A DNA stretch of 64,000 nucleotides from Archivesica marissinica (GCA_014843695.1 CM026390.1:95434804-95498803), one strand, 5' to 3'; counted from the first letter of the stretch, positions 38,770-48,869 are shown. The notes: generated by a model not told the origin, from the sequence alone. Numbers and translations: made by a program.

Positions 38770-38954
38770 TTTGAGATATCATTGCGTAACTCATCTGACT
38801 CAGAGATGACATCAGTCATACACTGTACCAAGTTGTGTGATCCATTGAGGAGTTTCGTCATAGCATGTGTATGCGTGGCAGCAAACTCCATGTAGACAGG
38901 GTAACTATCGCACGAGAATTCTGTCCTTGTCTCTCCTGACATCATTTGACGGAT
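38770..38954 (-). CDS. e18, cassette 5 first exon (phase 0-2, hybrid)
   Basis: 185 bp between CGACAG and GTAAGC. By phase it is a type-2 exon, but by content it looks like type 1: two cysteines 29 residues apart (FSC...VQC) with an NGS sequon. Cassette 5 therefore lost one exon, or types 1 and 2 merged. The 32-bp array starts about 70 bases past the donor. Confidence 0.87.
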
Positions 38955-39037
38955 CTGTCGTTTAAGTCATATTTTATTTAAAGTTAATTAAATTGGAAGT
39001 GAAACTAATTCAACATATAATCCGTATAATAACACAT

Positions 39038-39285
39038 CCGTGGCCTAGTGGTTAAGGCGTCCGCCTACGGAGCGGGAGGTCGAATGTTCGAACCACGTCA
39101 GGGGTTTGTTCTGATATGGACGGTTGGTGAGAACCGTCAGCTAGTTAAATAATGGTTACCGATTGCCTACCGCCTGGCATACAAGCATAGGATGCGGGAA
39201 GTACTGATGTTCATAAAAAGAGGTGTCTCATAAGTCAGAATTGACTGGCCCTTTAAATAGGGGTGACACTATAATAAACAAACAC
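39038..39285 (+). mobile_element. SINE family 6 copy
   Basis: tRNA-like head CGTGGCCTAGTGGTTAAGGC with box B-like TGTTCGAACC. Then CTGATATGGACGGTTGGTGA, AAGAGGTGTCTCATAAGTC and the tail ATAATAAACAAAC. An inverted relative lies at 44975. Confidence 0.8.
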
Positions 39286-39499
39286 TATAGCCTATATATA
39301 TAAATAACACATATAATATAAGCTTACCTCGCTCTTGTGCGCACTAGTACAATCTCTAATCACAATTTATCGCACAGTATTATTTCATTTCCATCTATAT
39401 GGAAATAATGTGGCAATCCAGGAGATATGAACTTAATGCATCATTTTGTTGTGATTCTTGAGAGCAGTTCCATCCATGGTAATACACGAGATTGAATTA

Positions 39500-39738
39500 G
39501 GTGGAAGTCGTGATAGCACAGTGGTAGCGCGTTCACTTCAGGTGCGCATGGCCCGGATTTCGAACCCTGCTGGAGTCGTTACGATTGTGTCCTTAGGCAA
39601 GTCATTTAAATTCCACATTGCCTCTTCTCTCTCCCTCATAGCGATGGATTCCACCAGGAATGAGGTCTCGAGAGTGATTAATATAAGTTGTAAGAACTTG
39701 TTTCGCAATCGAGCTCAAATAAATTTGTATAAACTAAA
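39500..39738 (+). mobile_element. SINE family 3 copy, full length
   Basis: Head GAAGTCGTGATAGCACAGTG, box B-like TTCGAACCC, body TTAGGCAAGTCATTT, tail TCGCAATCGAGC plus AAATAAATTTGTATAAACT. Confidence 0.88.
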
Positions 39739-39774
39739 TTAAGACACAAAGAATGAAGTAAAACACTACTGTAC

Positions 39775-39869
39775 CTTTTCAATTTCCATGGGAACACCTA
39801 GCTCTTCCATGAGTTGAATAATCGTTGTTATATTTGTAGTATTCGAGTTACAGACAGCTTTGTCTATAT
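39775..39869 (-). CDS. e17, cassette 4 exon type 4 (phase 1-0)
   Basis: 95 bp between TTATAG and GTACAG; the shortest type-4 exon. It encodes IDKAVCNSNTTNITTIIQLM and ends MEIEK. One cysteine and the sequons NTT and NIT are visible. Confidence 0.84.
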
Positions 39870-39929
39870 CTATAAAACAATGGCATAGATAAGATAGTGT
39901 TTGTCCACACTTCCAAAATAGGTACGTTT

Positions 39930-40075
39930 AGGAGGTGGGTTTTCTCCGGGTACTCCGGTTTCCTCCAACACGAATGGCCACATTGAAGTTTTCATCCGCG
40001 CCAACGAGAGTAATTAATACAAGTCGCTAAAGCTTGTTTCGTAATCGTTGTAATATAAATAAACTTTAAACTTAA
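39930..40075 (+). mobile_element. SINE family 2 copy (5' truncated)
   Basis: GGTGGGTTTTCTCCGGGTAC to TATAAATAAACTTTAAAC. Confidence 0.82.
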
Positions 40076-40202
40076 AAGTTAAGGATATATGCGTTAAATT
40101 TTATGTAAATATTTTGCATTTTTGTATATAATATTGCATTACAAAACAATATTGCTAACGTTTATTATATGAACATATATATTTCTATTAATGATGTTTA
40201 TC

Positions 40203-40351
40203 TAGACGTTGCGAAGGATACTGACCTAGATGGACGAAGGATACTGACCTAGATGGACGAAGGATACTGACCTAGATGGATGAAGGATACTGACCTAGAT
40301 GGACGAAGGATACTGACCTAGATGGACGAAGGATACTAACCTAGATGGACA
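40203..40351. repeat. Tandem repeat, 23-bp unit, about 6 copies, overlapping the e16 splice donor
   Basis: Unit GAAGGATACTGACCTAGATG plus GAC. The last unit covers the last 11 coding bases of e16 and its GTTAGT donor. The other units carry the same junction as CTAG-GTCAGT. Confidence 0.93.
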
Positions 40352-40474
40352 TTCATTATGGAGAATGAAATCATCACAAATGAATGGTAGGTGTCTATGT
40401 ATGGTTTCACCCAGTCATAGTACATCGGGACAGAACTGACATACTGGTATACACGATCACACGTTTCTTCCGAA
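40341..40474 (-). CDS. e16, cassette 4 exon type 3 (phase 2-1)
   Basis: 134 bp between ATTGCAG and GTTAGT. It encodes SEETCDRVYQYVSSVPMYY and DWVKPYIDTY and ends NVHLD across the junction. It has one cysteine, perhaps paired with the lone cysteine of e17. Its last bases and donor form part of a 23-bp unit repeated six times downstream, so the true donor sits beside near copies of itself. Confidence 0.84.
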
Positions 40475-40539
40475 CTGCAATAGGAAGGCAAGTCTCTGGT
40501 AAATAAGTTAGTTTTATGAAACATTAGTGTGGTTGTTTA

Positions 40540-40768
40540 TTAACCCATTTCATTCTGGATACCGTTCAAACAGTATCAGATCAGCTGCCATGGAACGTTC
40601 CGTCTGATCAGGCTCTATGCTGTTTGCTATTCAGATGATCTTGCTAAGACACTTGGCTATGTAGCAAACAACATAGATCCTGAACAGCTTGCAGCGTCAC
40701 ACTGTGGCTGATCTGGATCTATGTTGTTTGCAAAAGCCTTTAAATATATCCAGAATGAAATGGGTTAA
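40540..40768. mobile_element. piggyBac-like MITE, TTAA flanks
   Basis: TTAA then CCCATTTCATTCTGGAT, ending ATCCAGAATGAAATGGG then TTAA: 17-bp perfect terminal inverted repeats. Internal parts (GATCTATGTTGTTTGC) are shared with 50090-50287. Confidence 0.85.
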
Positions 40769-41428
40769 TAATACTGTATTATTGTGTGAAGTTCTATCGC
40801 AATAAACACTAACATACATCGTTCCCAATGTGAAAATAGTCAAAACACTGATAAGATCTTATCTTGGCCGCCATTTTGTTTGGCACCAATTATAAACTGC
40901 AATTTCAGGATTTTCCTTGTAATTCTTTAATTACAATAACATAATTAATTTTTGTTTGTTAATATAAAATGTGGTATCATTTTAAAGGTAATTTAATTTT
41001 TGACAGTGATGTATGGATTATAATTTATATGAATTTAACATGCACCTATTTTTGAAAGTCTATTTTCACAGTTGAAATATTAATATACAGGTACATTATT
41101 ATTTATTCGTTAGTGATACGAAATTTGTGAAATGATACAAAAAACATTTGCCATTGAGAGCTTTCCAACAACGTATGAACCATAGCGATGGGATGAACAA
41201 TAAATATGTTATGAAGAAAACAAATTTACGCTACTATACAATATATATGATATCTGCTCAACATTGCCAAACAAAATGGAAGCCACAGTACATCTACATG
41301 GTACTCCCAACACTCAGACGCGAGTATGACTGGGAGGTGCTTGTCAGGGACAGTGGTTAAATATTCATAATTAGTGAGATAGAGAGTGTTAAAAGAACTA
41401 CATACTACGGTTAAAAACAGACATTATG
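40769..41428. other. Unassigned intron sequence
   Basis: AT-rich. No exon with matching phase, no recognised repeat. A short open frame at 41148-41360 has no known motif. Confidence 0.4.
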
Positions 41429-41940
41429 TTACATTAGTGGTACCGTGGCCAACCGCTCAGCAAAAATGGTTAAGCTGGGGCTGGACTGTACATAGTAGGG
41501 GAGACCATTCCAGAGATGTATTGTTCGGGGGGAAAAAGAGTTTATATGGTATTGGGTTCGGGAGTAGTTTAGGTTCCTTGTGTGTGTTAAGTGGTTGTGG
41601 TCGGCGCATACCAAGTTATGTTTGATTTTATATAGGTATATTACTGATGATTGTATGCGTCAATATTCAAGTGTTTGCCAGTTCAGGGAGTTGATCATTT
41701 TTGTTACACTGCTTGTATAGTTATAGTCATTGCAGACATAGCGTGCGGCTGATCTTTGCACACTTTCTGCTTTATAGGTTAGAGACTTTTGCCAGGGGTG
41801 CAAGACAGTTGAGCAATACTCCAGTAGGAATGATAACGCTACATGAGAACTATGAATATACTCAAGCCGCTGAAGCGCATATATACATGTACAGCTGTCA
41901 AATATTGGCCATGCTTTACAACATATGAAAGTGTACATCG
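41429..41940 (-). pseudogene. LINE reverse transcriptase C-terminal remnant
   Basis: Two minus-strand frames separated by stops encode ESVQRSAARYVCNDYNYTSS and later NSFSPRTIHLWNGLPYYVQ. Both are well-known segments near the C-terminus of jockey/CR1-like retrotransposon proteins. Frames are broken and the catalytic part is absent. Confidence 0.82.
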
Positions 41941-42036
41941 TTCATGTTTCATTTACAGGTAAAAGTTTCATCAAGCCATGTACAATATGGCGAGAAACAG
42001 CCTCCAACTTCTCAACAGAGACTGATATAAAAAGTA

Positions 42037-42578
42037 TACAATCAAACCTGTCTTAAGCAGCCAGCCTAGGGAATCACAGAACGTGGCTGCTTAGCACAGG
42101 TGGCTGCTTAAGAGGTGAATTATATAATAAAAAGTAACATATTGGCAATCTGGAAACTGGCTGCTTAATGCAGGTTGGCTGTTTAATAGAGGTGACCACT
42201 AACACAGGTTTGACTGTATTGGGAATCTGGAAACTGGCTGCTTAATACAGGTTGGCTGCTTACTAGAGGTGACCACTAACACAGGTTTGACTGTATTGGG
42301 AATCTGGAAACTGGCTGCTTAATATAGGTGACCACTAACACAGGTTTGACTGTAATGGGAAACTGGCTGCTTAATGCAGGTTGGCTGCTTAATAGAGGTG
42401 ACCACTAACACAGGTTTGACTGTATTGGGAATCTGGAAACTGGCTGCTTAATGCAGGTTGGCTGCTTAATAGAGGTGACCACTAACACAGGTTTGACTGT
42501 ATTGGGAATCTGGAAACTGGCTGCTTAATGCAGGTTGGCTGCTTAATAGAGGTGACCACTAACACGGGTTTGATTGTA
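42037..42578. repeat. MITE family A expanded into a 77-bp tandem array
   Basis: Begins as MITE family A (TACAATCAAACCTGTCTTAA). The distal half (TTGGGAATCTGGAAACTGGC to AACACAGGTTTGACTGTA) is then repeated about five times. Confidence 0.88.
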
Positions 42579-42681
42579 AAGTAATATCTGTGCTATCATA
42601 CGGGTAGTGATTGTTACATGTCATTCCCATAAATACATCAGAGAAATGTTAGACATCATATTATATGTAAATACTAAAAGG

Positions 42682-42850
42682 AAGACGTGATAGCGCGGTG
42701 GTAGCATATTCGCTTCAGGTGCGAAAGGCCCTGCTGGTGCCGTTACGATTGTGCCCTTAGGCAAGGCATTTCAATTCCACGTTGCCTATCTCTCTCCATC
42801 GTGGTGATTGATTCCATCAGGAATGAACAAAAATAAATTTGAATAATCTA
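42682..42850 (+). mobile_element. SINE family 3 copy (internal deletions)
   Basis: GAAGACGTGATAGCGCGGTG, then GCCCTTAGGCAAGGCATTTC and a shortened tail. Confidence 0.8.
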
Positions 42851-42864
42851 AATAGTAATATATG

Positions 42865-43059
42865 TACAATCTACATCCGCTATGTCAAAGTCGGTTATGT
42901 CGAATTCTCCGGTTATCTCGAAGTCAGATCAAATTCCCGTTTCAGACACTATCATTTTACATATAAATGATTCTGTTTACATCGAATTTCGCTAAGTCAA
43001 ACTTTGGCTATGTGGAAGTATTTTGTTCGGTCCGACGGAATTCGATATATCTGACTGTA
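42865..43059. mobile_element. MITE family B (pogo/Tigger-like ends)
   Basis: Relative of 48672-48865: TACAATCTACATCCGCTATG at one end, GACGGAATTCGATATATCTG near the other. TA flanks. Confidence 0.7.
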
Positions 43060-43115
43060 TCTGCTTTCAGTAAAAAATTAAATTAGTAAAATTCAGTAAG
43101 ATTGATATCAGATAC

Positions 43116-43309
43116 CTTGGTTCCTGTGAGTTATTTGTGTATGGCTGCAGTGAGCCAAGGGCCATTTCTATCCATCCTCCCCATTTTGTTGAATTTACGT
43201 TCCCTAGATCAAACAATCGTTCTGTAATTCGCTCTACCAAACTAGACATATACGCCCACGTATCATTGTTAACAACCACTGTACCGTTGGTCGTCAGTAT
43301 GTCTTCAAT
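43116..43309 (-). CDS. e15, cassette 4 exon type 2 (phase 0-2)
   Basis: 194 bp between TTTTCAG and GTATCT. It encodes IEDILTTNGTVVVNNDTW, the helix LVERITERLFDL and sequons NGT, NDT, NST and NNS. AG plus T of e16 makes Ser, which fixes the donor although the frame stays open beyond it. Confidence 0.88.
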
Positions 43310-43397
43310 CTGAAAAGGTATTTTACAAAATCACTTCACTTGTATTCTTCTACTAATGGAACACAGGGCTCATTCTATGTCATATTTATTGTTTTCA

Positions 43398-43650
43398 TTC
43401 TAGGTCATCTCCCCCGTCTGAACCTAATAAAATTAACAGTCTTTCAGATGGGACGTTAAACCGAGGTCTCGTGTCAGTGCTTTACACCATGCACGTAAAA
43501 GAACCAGAGGAGACTCTGGAATGGGTCTCTCTCTGTATCACTGCACTATCCTCCAAAATCTAAAATGACTAATATCTTCAGGAGGCGTCGCTCATATGGG
43601 CAACCGGTAGCGACGATAAATAAACGTAAAAAACAAACAATTCTAGGTCA
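43398..43650 (+). mobile_element. SINE family 1 copy, 5' truncated, with target site duplication
   Basis: Body from CCCCCGTCTGAACCTAATAA to AATAAACGTAAAAAACAAAC. ATTCTAGGTCAT flanks it on both sides, an 11-12-base target duplication. Confidence 0.88.
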
Positions 43651-43969
43651 TATTTATTGTTTGGGAGAAGTGAGAAAGTGCGAGATTGTGTCTTTAAATA
43701 GTGTTATTTAATATAATTCAACATAATTTAAGTTAAAATACACAATGTGACCATTAAAAAGAACATTATGATTAAAAGAAGTGCTTTATAATGGTCAGTG
43801 TATCATACTGGACAAAATTATGTATGAAAATTCAAAAAGAAAGATTTTTGTTTTAATTGTTTTTTTTAATTAACCCAAAGACATCTTCTGAATATTTGTT
43901 CTTCATTGATTCAAGGCACTCCATTGGTTTAACACTCTACGATGACATGCAGACCATATCTGGTTCCTG

Positions 43970-44670
43970 GAGGCATCGCCCCGATAAACCAGGAGATGAC
44001 TAATATATTCCTAGAGGTTTGCCCCCAATTAACCAGAAGATGACTAATATATTCCTAGAGGCATCACCCCGATAAACCAGGAGATGACTAATATATTCCT
44101 AGAGGTTTGCCCCCAATTAACCAGGAGATGACTAATATATTCCTAGAGGCATCACCCCGATAAACCAGGAGATGACTAATATATTCCTAGAGGTTTGCCC
44201 CCAATTAACCAGGAGATGACTAATATATTCCTAGAGGCATCACCCCGATAAACCAGGAGATGACTAATATATTCCTAGAGGTTTGCCCCCAATTGACCAG
44301 GAGATGACTAATATATTCCTAGAGGTTTGCCCCCAATTAACCAGGAGATGACTAATATATTCCTAGAGGTTTGCCCCCAATTAACCAGGAGATGACTAAT
44401 ATATTCCTAGAGGCATCACCCCGATAAACCAGGAGATGACTAATATATTCCTAGAGGTTTGCCCCCAATTAACCAGGAGATGACTAATATATTCCTAGAG
44501 GCATCACCCCGATAAACCAGGAGATGACTAATATATTCCTAGAGGTTTGCCCCCAATTGACCAGGAGATGACTAATATATTCCTAGAGGCATCACCCCGA
44601 TAAACCAGGAGATGACTAATATATTCCTAGAGGTTTGCCCCCAATTGACCAGAAGATGACGATAAATAAG
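43970..44670. repeat. Tandem repeat, 44-bp unit in two alternating forms
   Basis: Form a: GAGGTTTGCCCCCAATTAAC; form b: GAGGCATCACCCCGATAAAC; both then CAGGAGATGACTAATATATT. They often alternate as an 88-bp pair. The end nearest e14 reads GATGACGATAAATAAGC, like the tail of SINE family 1. Confidence 0.93.
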
Positions 44671-44691
44671 CATATATAAATAATTATTAAC

Positions 44692-44886
44692 CTTTTGCAT
44701 CAGCATTCCCATATCAACAGCATTCATTATGTCATCTAGATATGGCTGCCGAGAAGCATATTCCGTGCAGAGATCGTGTTGCAAAGATGTCACGTTAACA
44801 TCATCTGGGAAGCTGAATGTTTCCAGGAATAGGGTCATGTTGCAGACGGTCGAGTTCCAGTCGTTATTGAACATTAAAGTTATGAA
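44692..44886 (-). CDS. e14, cassette 4 exon type 1 (phase 0-0)
   Basis: 65 codons between TTTCAG and GTTAAT. Type-1 cysteine pair 24 residues apart (VCNMT...HDLC) with sequons NMT and NVT, then PYLDDIMNAVDMGMLMQK. The 44-bp array ends about 26 bases past the donor. Confidence 0.89.
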
Positions 44887-44974
44887 CTGAAATTAGAGCG
44901 ATGGAAATTTAAAAACATATTGCGAATACACTTACTGGTGTACATGCCACAACAAGGTTAATAAAGTAAAAGTA

Positions 44975-45232
44975 AAGTGTTTGTTTATTATGGTGTCACC
45001 CCTATTGAAAGGGCCAGCCATTTCTGACTTATGAGACACCTCTTATGAACATGAGTACTTCCCGAATCATATCCTTGAAGGCCAGGCACTTGGCTGATAG
45101 TCAATCGGTAACCATTATTTAACTAGCTGGCGGCTCACCAACCGGCCATATCAGAATGAACCCCTGACGAGTTTCAAACCTTCAACCTCCCGCATCGTAG
45201 GCAGATGCCTAAACCACAAGGCCATGGAGACG
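44975..45232 (-). mobile_element. SINE family 6 copy
   Basis: Minus strand: GTTTGTTTATTATGGTGTCA to CTAAACCACAAGGCCATGGA, the reverse complement of the 39038 copy with many changes. Confidence 0.78.
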
Positions 45233-45756
45233 GTGTAATATACAAGGAAATCGGTGTGAGATCTCATACCCCATCCACTAAATTCACAGCAGCTTATTAG
45301 GGCAGCTATTAAACTTTTTTTTTCTCAATTCTTCTTGTTAATTTTTAGTATTCTCTTAAGCGTATCCTGTCAATTACTTATTTAATCAAAACAATAATTT
45401 TCTTGAAAAACTTACTTATATTAGTACTATACATCGGAACAAATTGATAGCAAATTTGACATTTTGAAAGGGCTATTGCTAATGTTTTCAAAACTCGTAG
45501 CCCAATCCTTTTGCATTTTGAAAATGTCATGTATATGTATATCATCAGGTTTATCATGTATGTTATAATTGTGACAGTTATGTTATTGTGAGTTGTAAAT
45601 TGTATTCGTCATTACGAAAAAGTTGCAATCAAATATTATTAAATTTAAAAAACTAAATTCCCTCACTGCTGTGTCGTAACATAGCTTAACTGATACTGAT
45701 CAACCATTTGAAAATGCTACGAAAATATCACAGTTGATTTCATATCAGTATCCTAC

Positions 45757-45881
45757 CTTAGCTGGGTCTATGTATGACATCGTCAACGAGGATAATGACT
45801 CATTACCAGCCAAACTATGTAAGAACCTTGACATGGCATCAGCATTGGGCAGGATATCTGTGATTGGAATTCTCTCGTTTC
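45757..45881 (-). CDS. e13, cassette 3 exon type 4 (phase 1-0)
   Basis: 125 bp between TTATAG and GTAGGA. It encodes NERIPITDILPNADAMSRFL and ends MSYIDPAK. The MSRFLHSL helix matches the type-4 helices of e5, e20 and e24. Confidence 0.87.
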
Positions 45882-45915
45882 CTATAAAGATAAATGTATA
45901 CAAATGATCCTGCAT

Positions 45916-46165
45916 CAGTCTGCCTCCTTGGTCGTGTGGATAAGGTCGTTGACTTGCATACCACTGTAACCTATCACCACTGATGGTCATGGGTTCGAGC
46001 CAGCTCAGACCATGTATCGTTATATGAAATAGTTGGCAGTTTCTTACTGGGGTTGGTGCACCAAGTACTTGTTAACTGCTGGAACCTGCACAGGAAAGGT
46101 GTTGCTAGGAAATTGCCCATCGCTCGAATGGGCAACTGGTAGCAACATTAAATAATCTTAAATAA
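45916..46165 (+). mobile_element. SINE family 5 copy
   Basis: tRNA-like head (GTCGTGTGGATAAGGTCGTT, box B GGGTTCGAGCC). Its tail ATGGGCAACTGGTAGCAACA resembles the tail of family 1. Confidence 0.7.
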
Positions 46166-46418
46166 AAAACAAACATCCCACATAGCAATCACGAAACATC
46201 AGTCACACTCAAACATAATTAAGATTAGAGTTTAGTTTCAAAATACAGACCTAAATAAGGAATATTGTCAAAACTTTAAATGCATACTTACTTATATAAT
46301 AAGCGACATAAACTATTCATTCAATTAATTCAATTCAAATCAAAATGTATATCTCTAGTCTATTTGTATATGGAAGGGCACATGGCACTATAAATCACTG
46401 TGATTTAGTTATACACAC

Positions 46419-46537
46419 CAGTAAGTTGTCCAAGGATCATGTCGATGTATTCCTGCACTTCCACAACTACCAACAACATTCTTTTAAATTCTACGAGCTG
46501 TTCCTGTGAGGTCATCATTCCCAATACGTCCATTAAC
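46419..46537 (-). CDS. e12, cassette 3 exon type 3 (phase 2-1)
   Basis: 119 bp between TTGCAG and GTGTGT. It encodes LMDVLGMMTSQEQLVEFKRM and ends EYIDMILGQLTG. It is strongly helical, without cysteine. It joins e13 through a split Gly codon. Confidence 0.87.
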
Positions 46538-46813
46538 CTGCAATTTAGATTTCTTGTTTTATAAGGTGATGCGGGGAATAGAGCATAACCTACGACAAAG
46601 GACATACCTCTAATTTAACTCATGTCTCCTCAGAATGCTTAGAACATAATTATCTGTATTGTTTGTCAGTGTGTATTCTTGCTATCTTGCCGACTCAAAA
46701 TAAAATTTATCTTATCTTATCTCAGTGTGTAGCAGACAATTTATATGGTTCGATAAATATGTCATCATGCTTTGTTTAAAGACACTCACGTAGCTATCAA
46801 ATACAATACTTAC

Positions 46814-46983
46814 CCGGTTAATCCCGCTGTCGGATTCTTCTGCAGCCAATAATCTGTTGTCGAGTTATTCATGAGACCATTCAGTTTCAGCTTCTCAAAC
46901 ATCTCCAAAATGTTTTGCATTGTCATAGTGTTGTTTTTACCAGCTTCATATTCCGCCATTTTTTCATACACAATATAGTCAAA
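46814..46983 (-). CDS. e11, cassette 3 exon type 2 (phase 0-2)
   Basis: 170 bp between ATTGTAG and GTAAGT. It encodes FDYIVYEKMAEYEAGKNNT, a helix (MQNILEMFEKLKL) and NNSTTDYWLQ. GG plus the first G of e12 makes Gly. Confidence 0.88.
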
Positions 46984-47180
46984 CTACAATATACAAACGC
47001 TTCATAAAATATTATATTACAGCCTCTTCTTCTATGTGCTCTAACGTTCATACCATAATTTATCAAAGGAAGGTTTTAACGAATTGAAATATACTACATG
47101 CATGTACAGTTTCAGCATGTACAGTTTCACCATTGTTAGTAAATGTGGGTATTACGGATTTTGACGATTAACAACGTTGG

Positions 47181-47343
47181 ATGTCCGATTAGCGCAGTGG
47201 TTAGCACGCTCGTTTCTCACGAATATAACACGGGTTCGATCCTCAGACCGGGAAGTATGTGAGATGGTACGGTGGTCACAAGATCGGACAGGTGGATTTT
47301 CTCCGGGTACTCCGGTTTCCTCCCACATGAATGACCACATATA
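47181..47343 (+). mobile_element. SINE family 2 copy (3' truncated)
   Basis: Head GTCCGATTAGCGCAGTGG, box B GGTTCGATCC, body to CCACATGAATGACCACAT. The tail is replaced by other AT-rich sequence. Confidence 0.85.
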
Positions 47344-47701
47344 TAATAATCCTTTTATTACCTCCATATACATGAAGAGCACAAGTGAACATACATAATA
47401 TACAATTACACGTTTTACATGGACACATATAAACATACATATATACAAAGTAGTACAAGTGTACAATAATGGTCATAAGAACTGACATAACCATGCAGCT
47501 ATTAATTAGTGTATACCGATCATCATAACTTGCCGAAGATGAACTCGCTATGAATCCTTCATGTTATGCAATGCCCAAAATTGAAATTAAAACCGCATAT
47601 TAAAGTAAGGGAAATGCCAAGATACTCAAACATATTTTTAATTTTAATATTACCTGAACAATTGTTATTTACGAATACGTTCATAAGGATCGCTAACATA
47701 C

Positions 47702-47911
47702 CAATGCCTGTATTGTCTCAATGTCTGCTGTCGTAAACACTGCCATTGACAAGCTATTGTTCCAGTCAGACTGATTGCTCATACACAGTTTCTTTATCCA
47801 GTCCTTGTCCTGTGTAAGATTGGCTTGCAAATACATTATGTATTTTTCAAACTCTTCGTCATCACAAACAAATGCATTTAGTATGCCTTCCCTTGTCGGT
47901 GCTTCTTTGCC
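47702..47911 (-). CDS. e10, cassette 3 exon type 1 (phase 0-0)
   Basis: 70 codons between an AAG acceptor (GTTTTAAG) and a GTATGT donor. The type-1 cysteine pair is 26 residues apart (VCDDEEFEKYI...KKLC) with NLT between, followed by SNQSDWNNSLSM. The acceptor is weaker than its neighbours, but phase 0 fits both sides. Confidence 0.85.
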
Positions 47912-47939
47912 CTTAAAACATGAACAATGCAATAGGTAG

Positions 47940-48402
47940 TCCAAAATCCATTATGTAAGATGTAATCCACGTATTATTATTATAACTTAACTACATGCAT
48001 TAACACTATATAGCCATCATGTAAGATGGAATCCACGTAATATTATTATAACTTAACTACATGCATTAACACTATATAGCCATCATGTAAGATGGAATCC
48101 ACGTAATATTATTATAACTTAACTACATGCATTAACACTATATAGCCAACACACAAGATGGAATCCACGTAATATTATTATAACCTAACTACATGCATTA
48201 ACACTATATAGCCACCATGTAAGATGGAATCCACGTAATATTATTATAACCTAACTACATGCATTAACACTATATAGCCATCACACAAGATGGAATCCAC
48301 TTAATATTATTATAACCTAACCACATGTATTAACACTATATAGCCACCATGTAAGATGGAATCCACGTAATATTATTATAACTAGTTACACACATTAACA
48401 CT
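47940..48402. repeat. Tandem repeat, 66-bp unit, about 7 copies, filling the e9-e10 intron
   Basis: Units CATGTAAGATGGAATCCACG, TAATATTATTATAACTTAAC, TACATGCATTAACACTATAT. The intron is 517 bp and nearly all of it is array. Confidence 0.95.
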
Positions 48403-48428
48403 ATATAAAAATAAAGACATTGATTTAC

Positions 48429-48544
48429 CGAAATATCGCCAAAAACACTGGATAGAACAGTCAGCCAATCTTGGGTGGATGTAATAGATTCCACCAATGA
48501 TAGGAGTCTTTCTGGATCATTGAAAATGCTCTCCATGTCTCCAC
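48429..48544 (-). CDS. e9, cassette 2 exon type 4 (phase 1-0)
   Basis: 116 bp between ATACAG and GTAAAT. It encodes GDMESIFNDPERLLSLVES and ends VFGDIS. The type-4 helix (RLLSLVESI) is clear. The whole intron downstream is a 66-bp tandem array that begins about 28 bases from the donor. Confidence 0.86.
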
Positions 48545-48671
48545 CTGTATACACAATGTATAAAATACATATAATTTTATATAAGCACAGGTTATTGAAT
48601 CAAATGACACAGGCATATATTGTATACTTTACTATTGCTGTCCATATACTATTAAACGTATTGTATCTATA

Positions 48672-48865
48672 TACAGTCTACATCCGTTATGTCGAATTCC
48701 GTCGGACCGAACAAAATACTTCGACATAACCGAAGTTTGACTTAGCGAAATTCGATATAAACAGTTCCAGTATATGTTATATGTGTCTGAAACGGGACTT
48801 TGGTCCGACTTCGAGATAAGCAGAGATCGACATAACCGCCTTTGACATAACGGATGTATACTGTA
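48672..48865. mobile_element. MITE family B, complete (pogo/Tigger-like ends)
   Basis: TACAGTCTACATCCGTTATG at the left and CATAACGGATGTATACTGTA at the right form inverted ends with TA flanks. Body contains repeated TTCGACATAACCGAAG-like parts. No transposase. Confidence 0.82.
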
Positions 48866-48869
48866 TGTA

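Noticed and set aside
40481..40524. Upstream extension of e16 to an ATG-like start (MFHKTNLFTRDLPSY)
   Set aside because: A clear TTGCAG acceptor lies inside, and the phase with e15 fits only from 40474. The extension is intron.
41148..41360. Possible unknown small gene
   Set aside because: No motif, no start or splice context, and it sits among transposon remnants in an intron.
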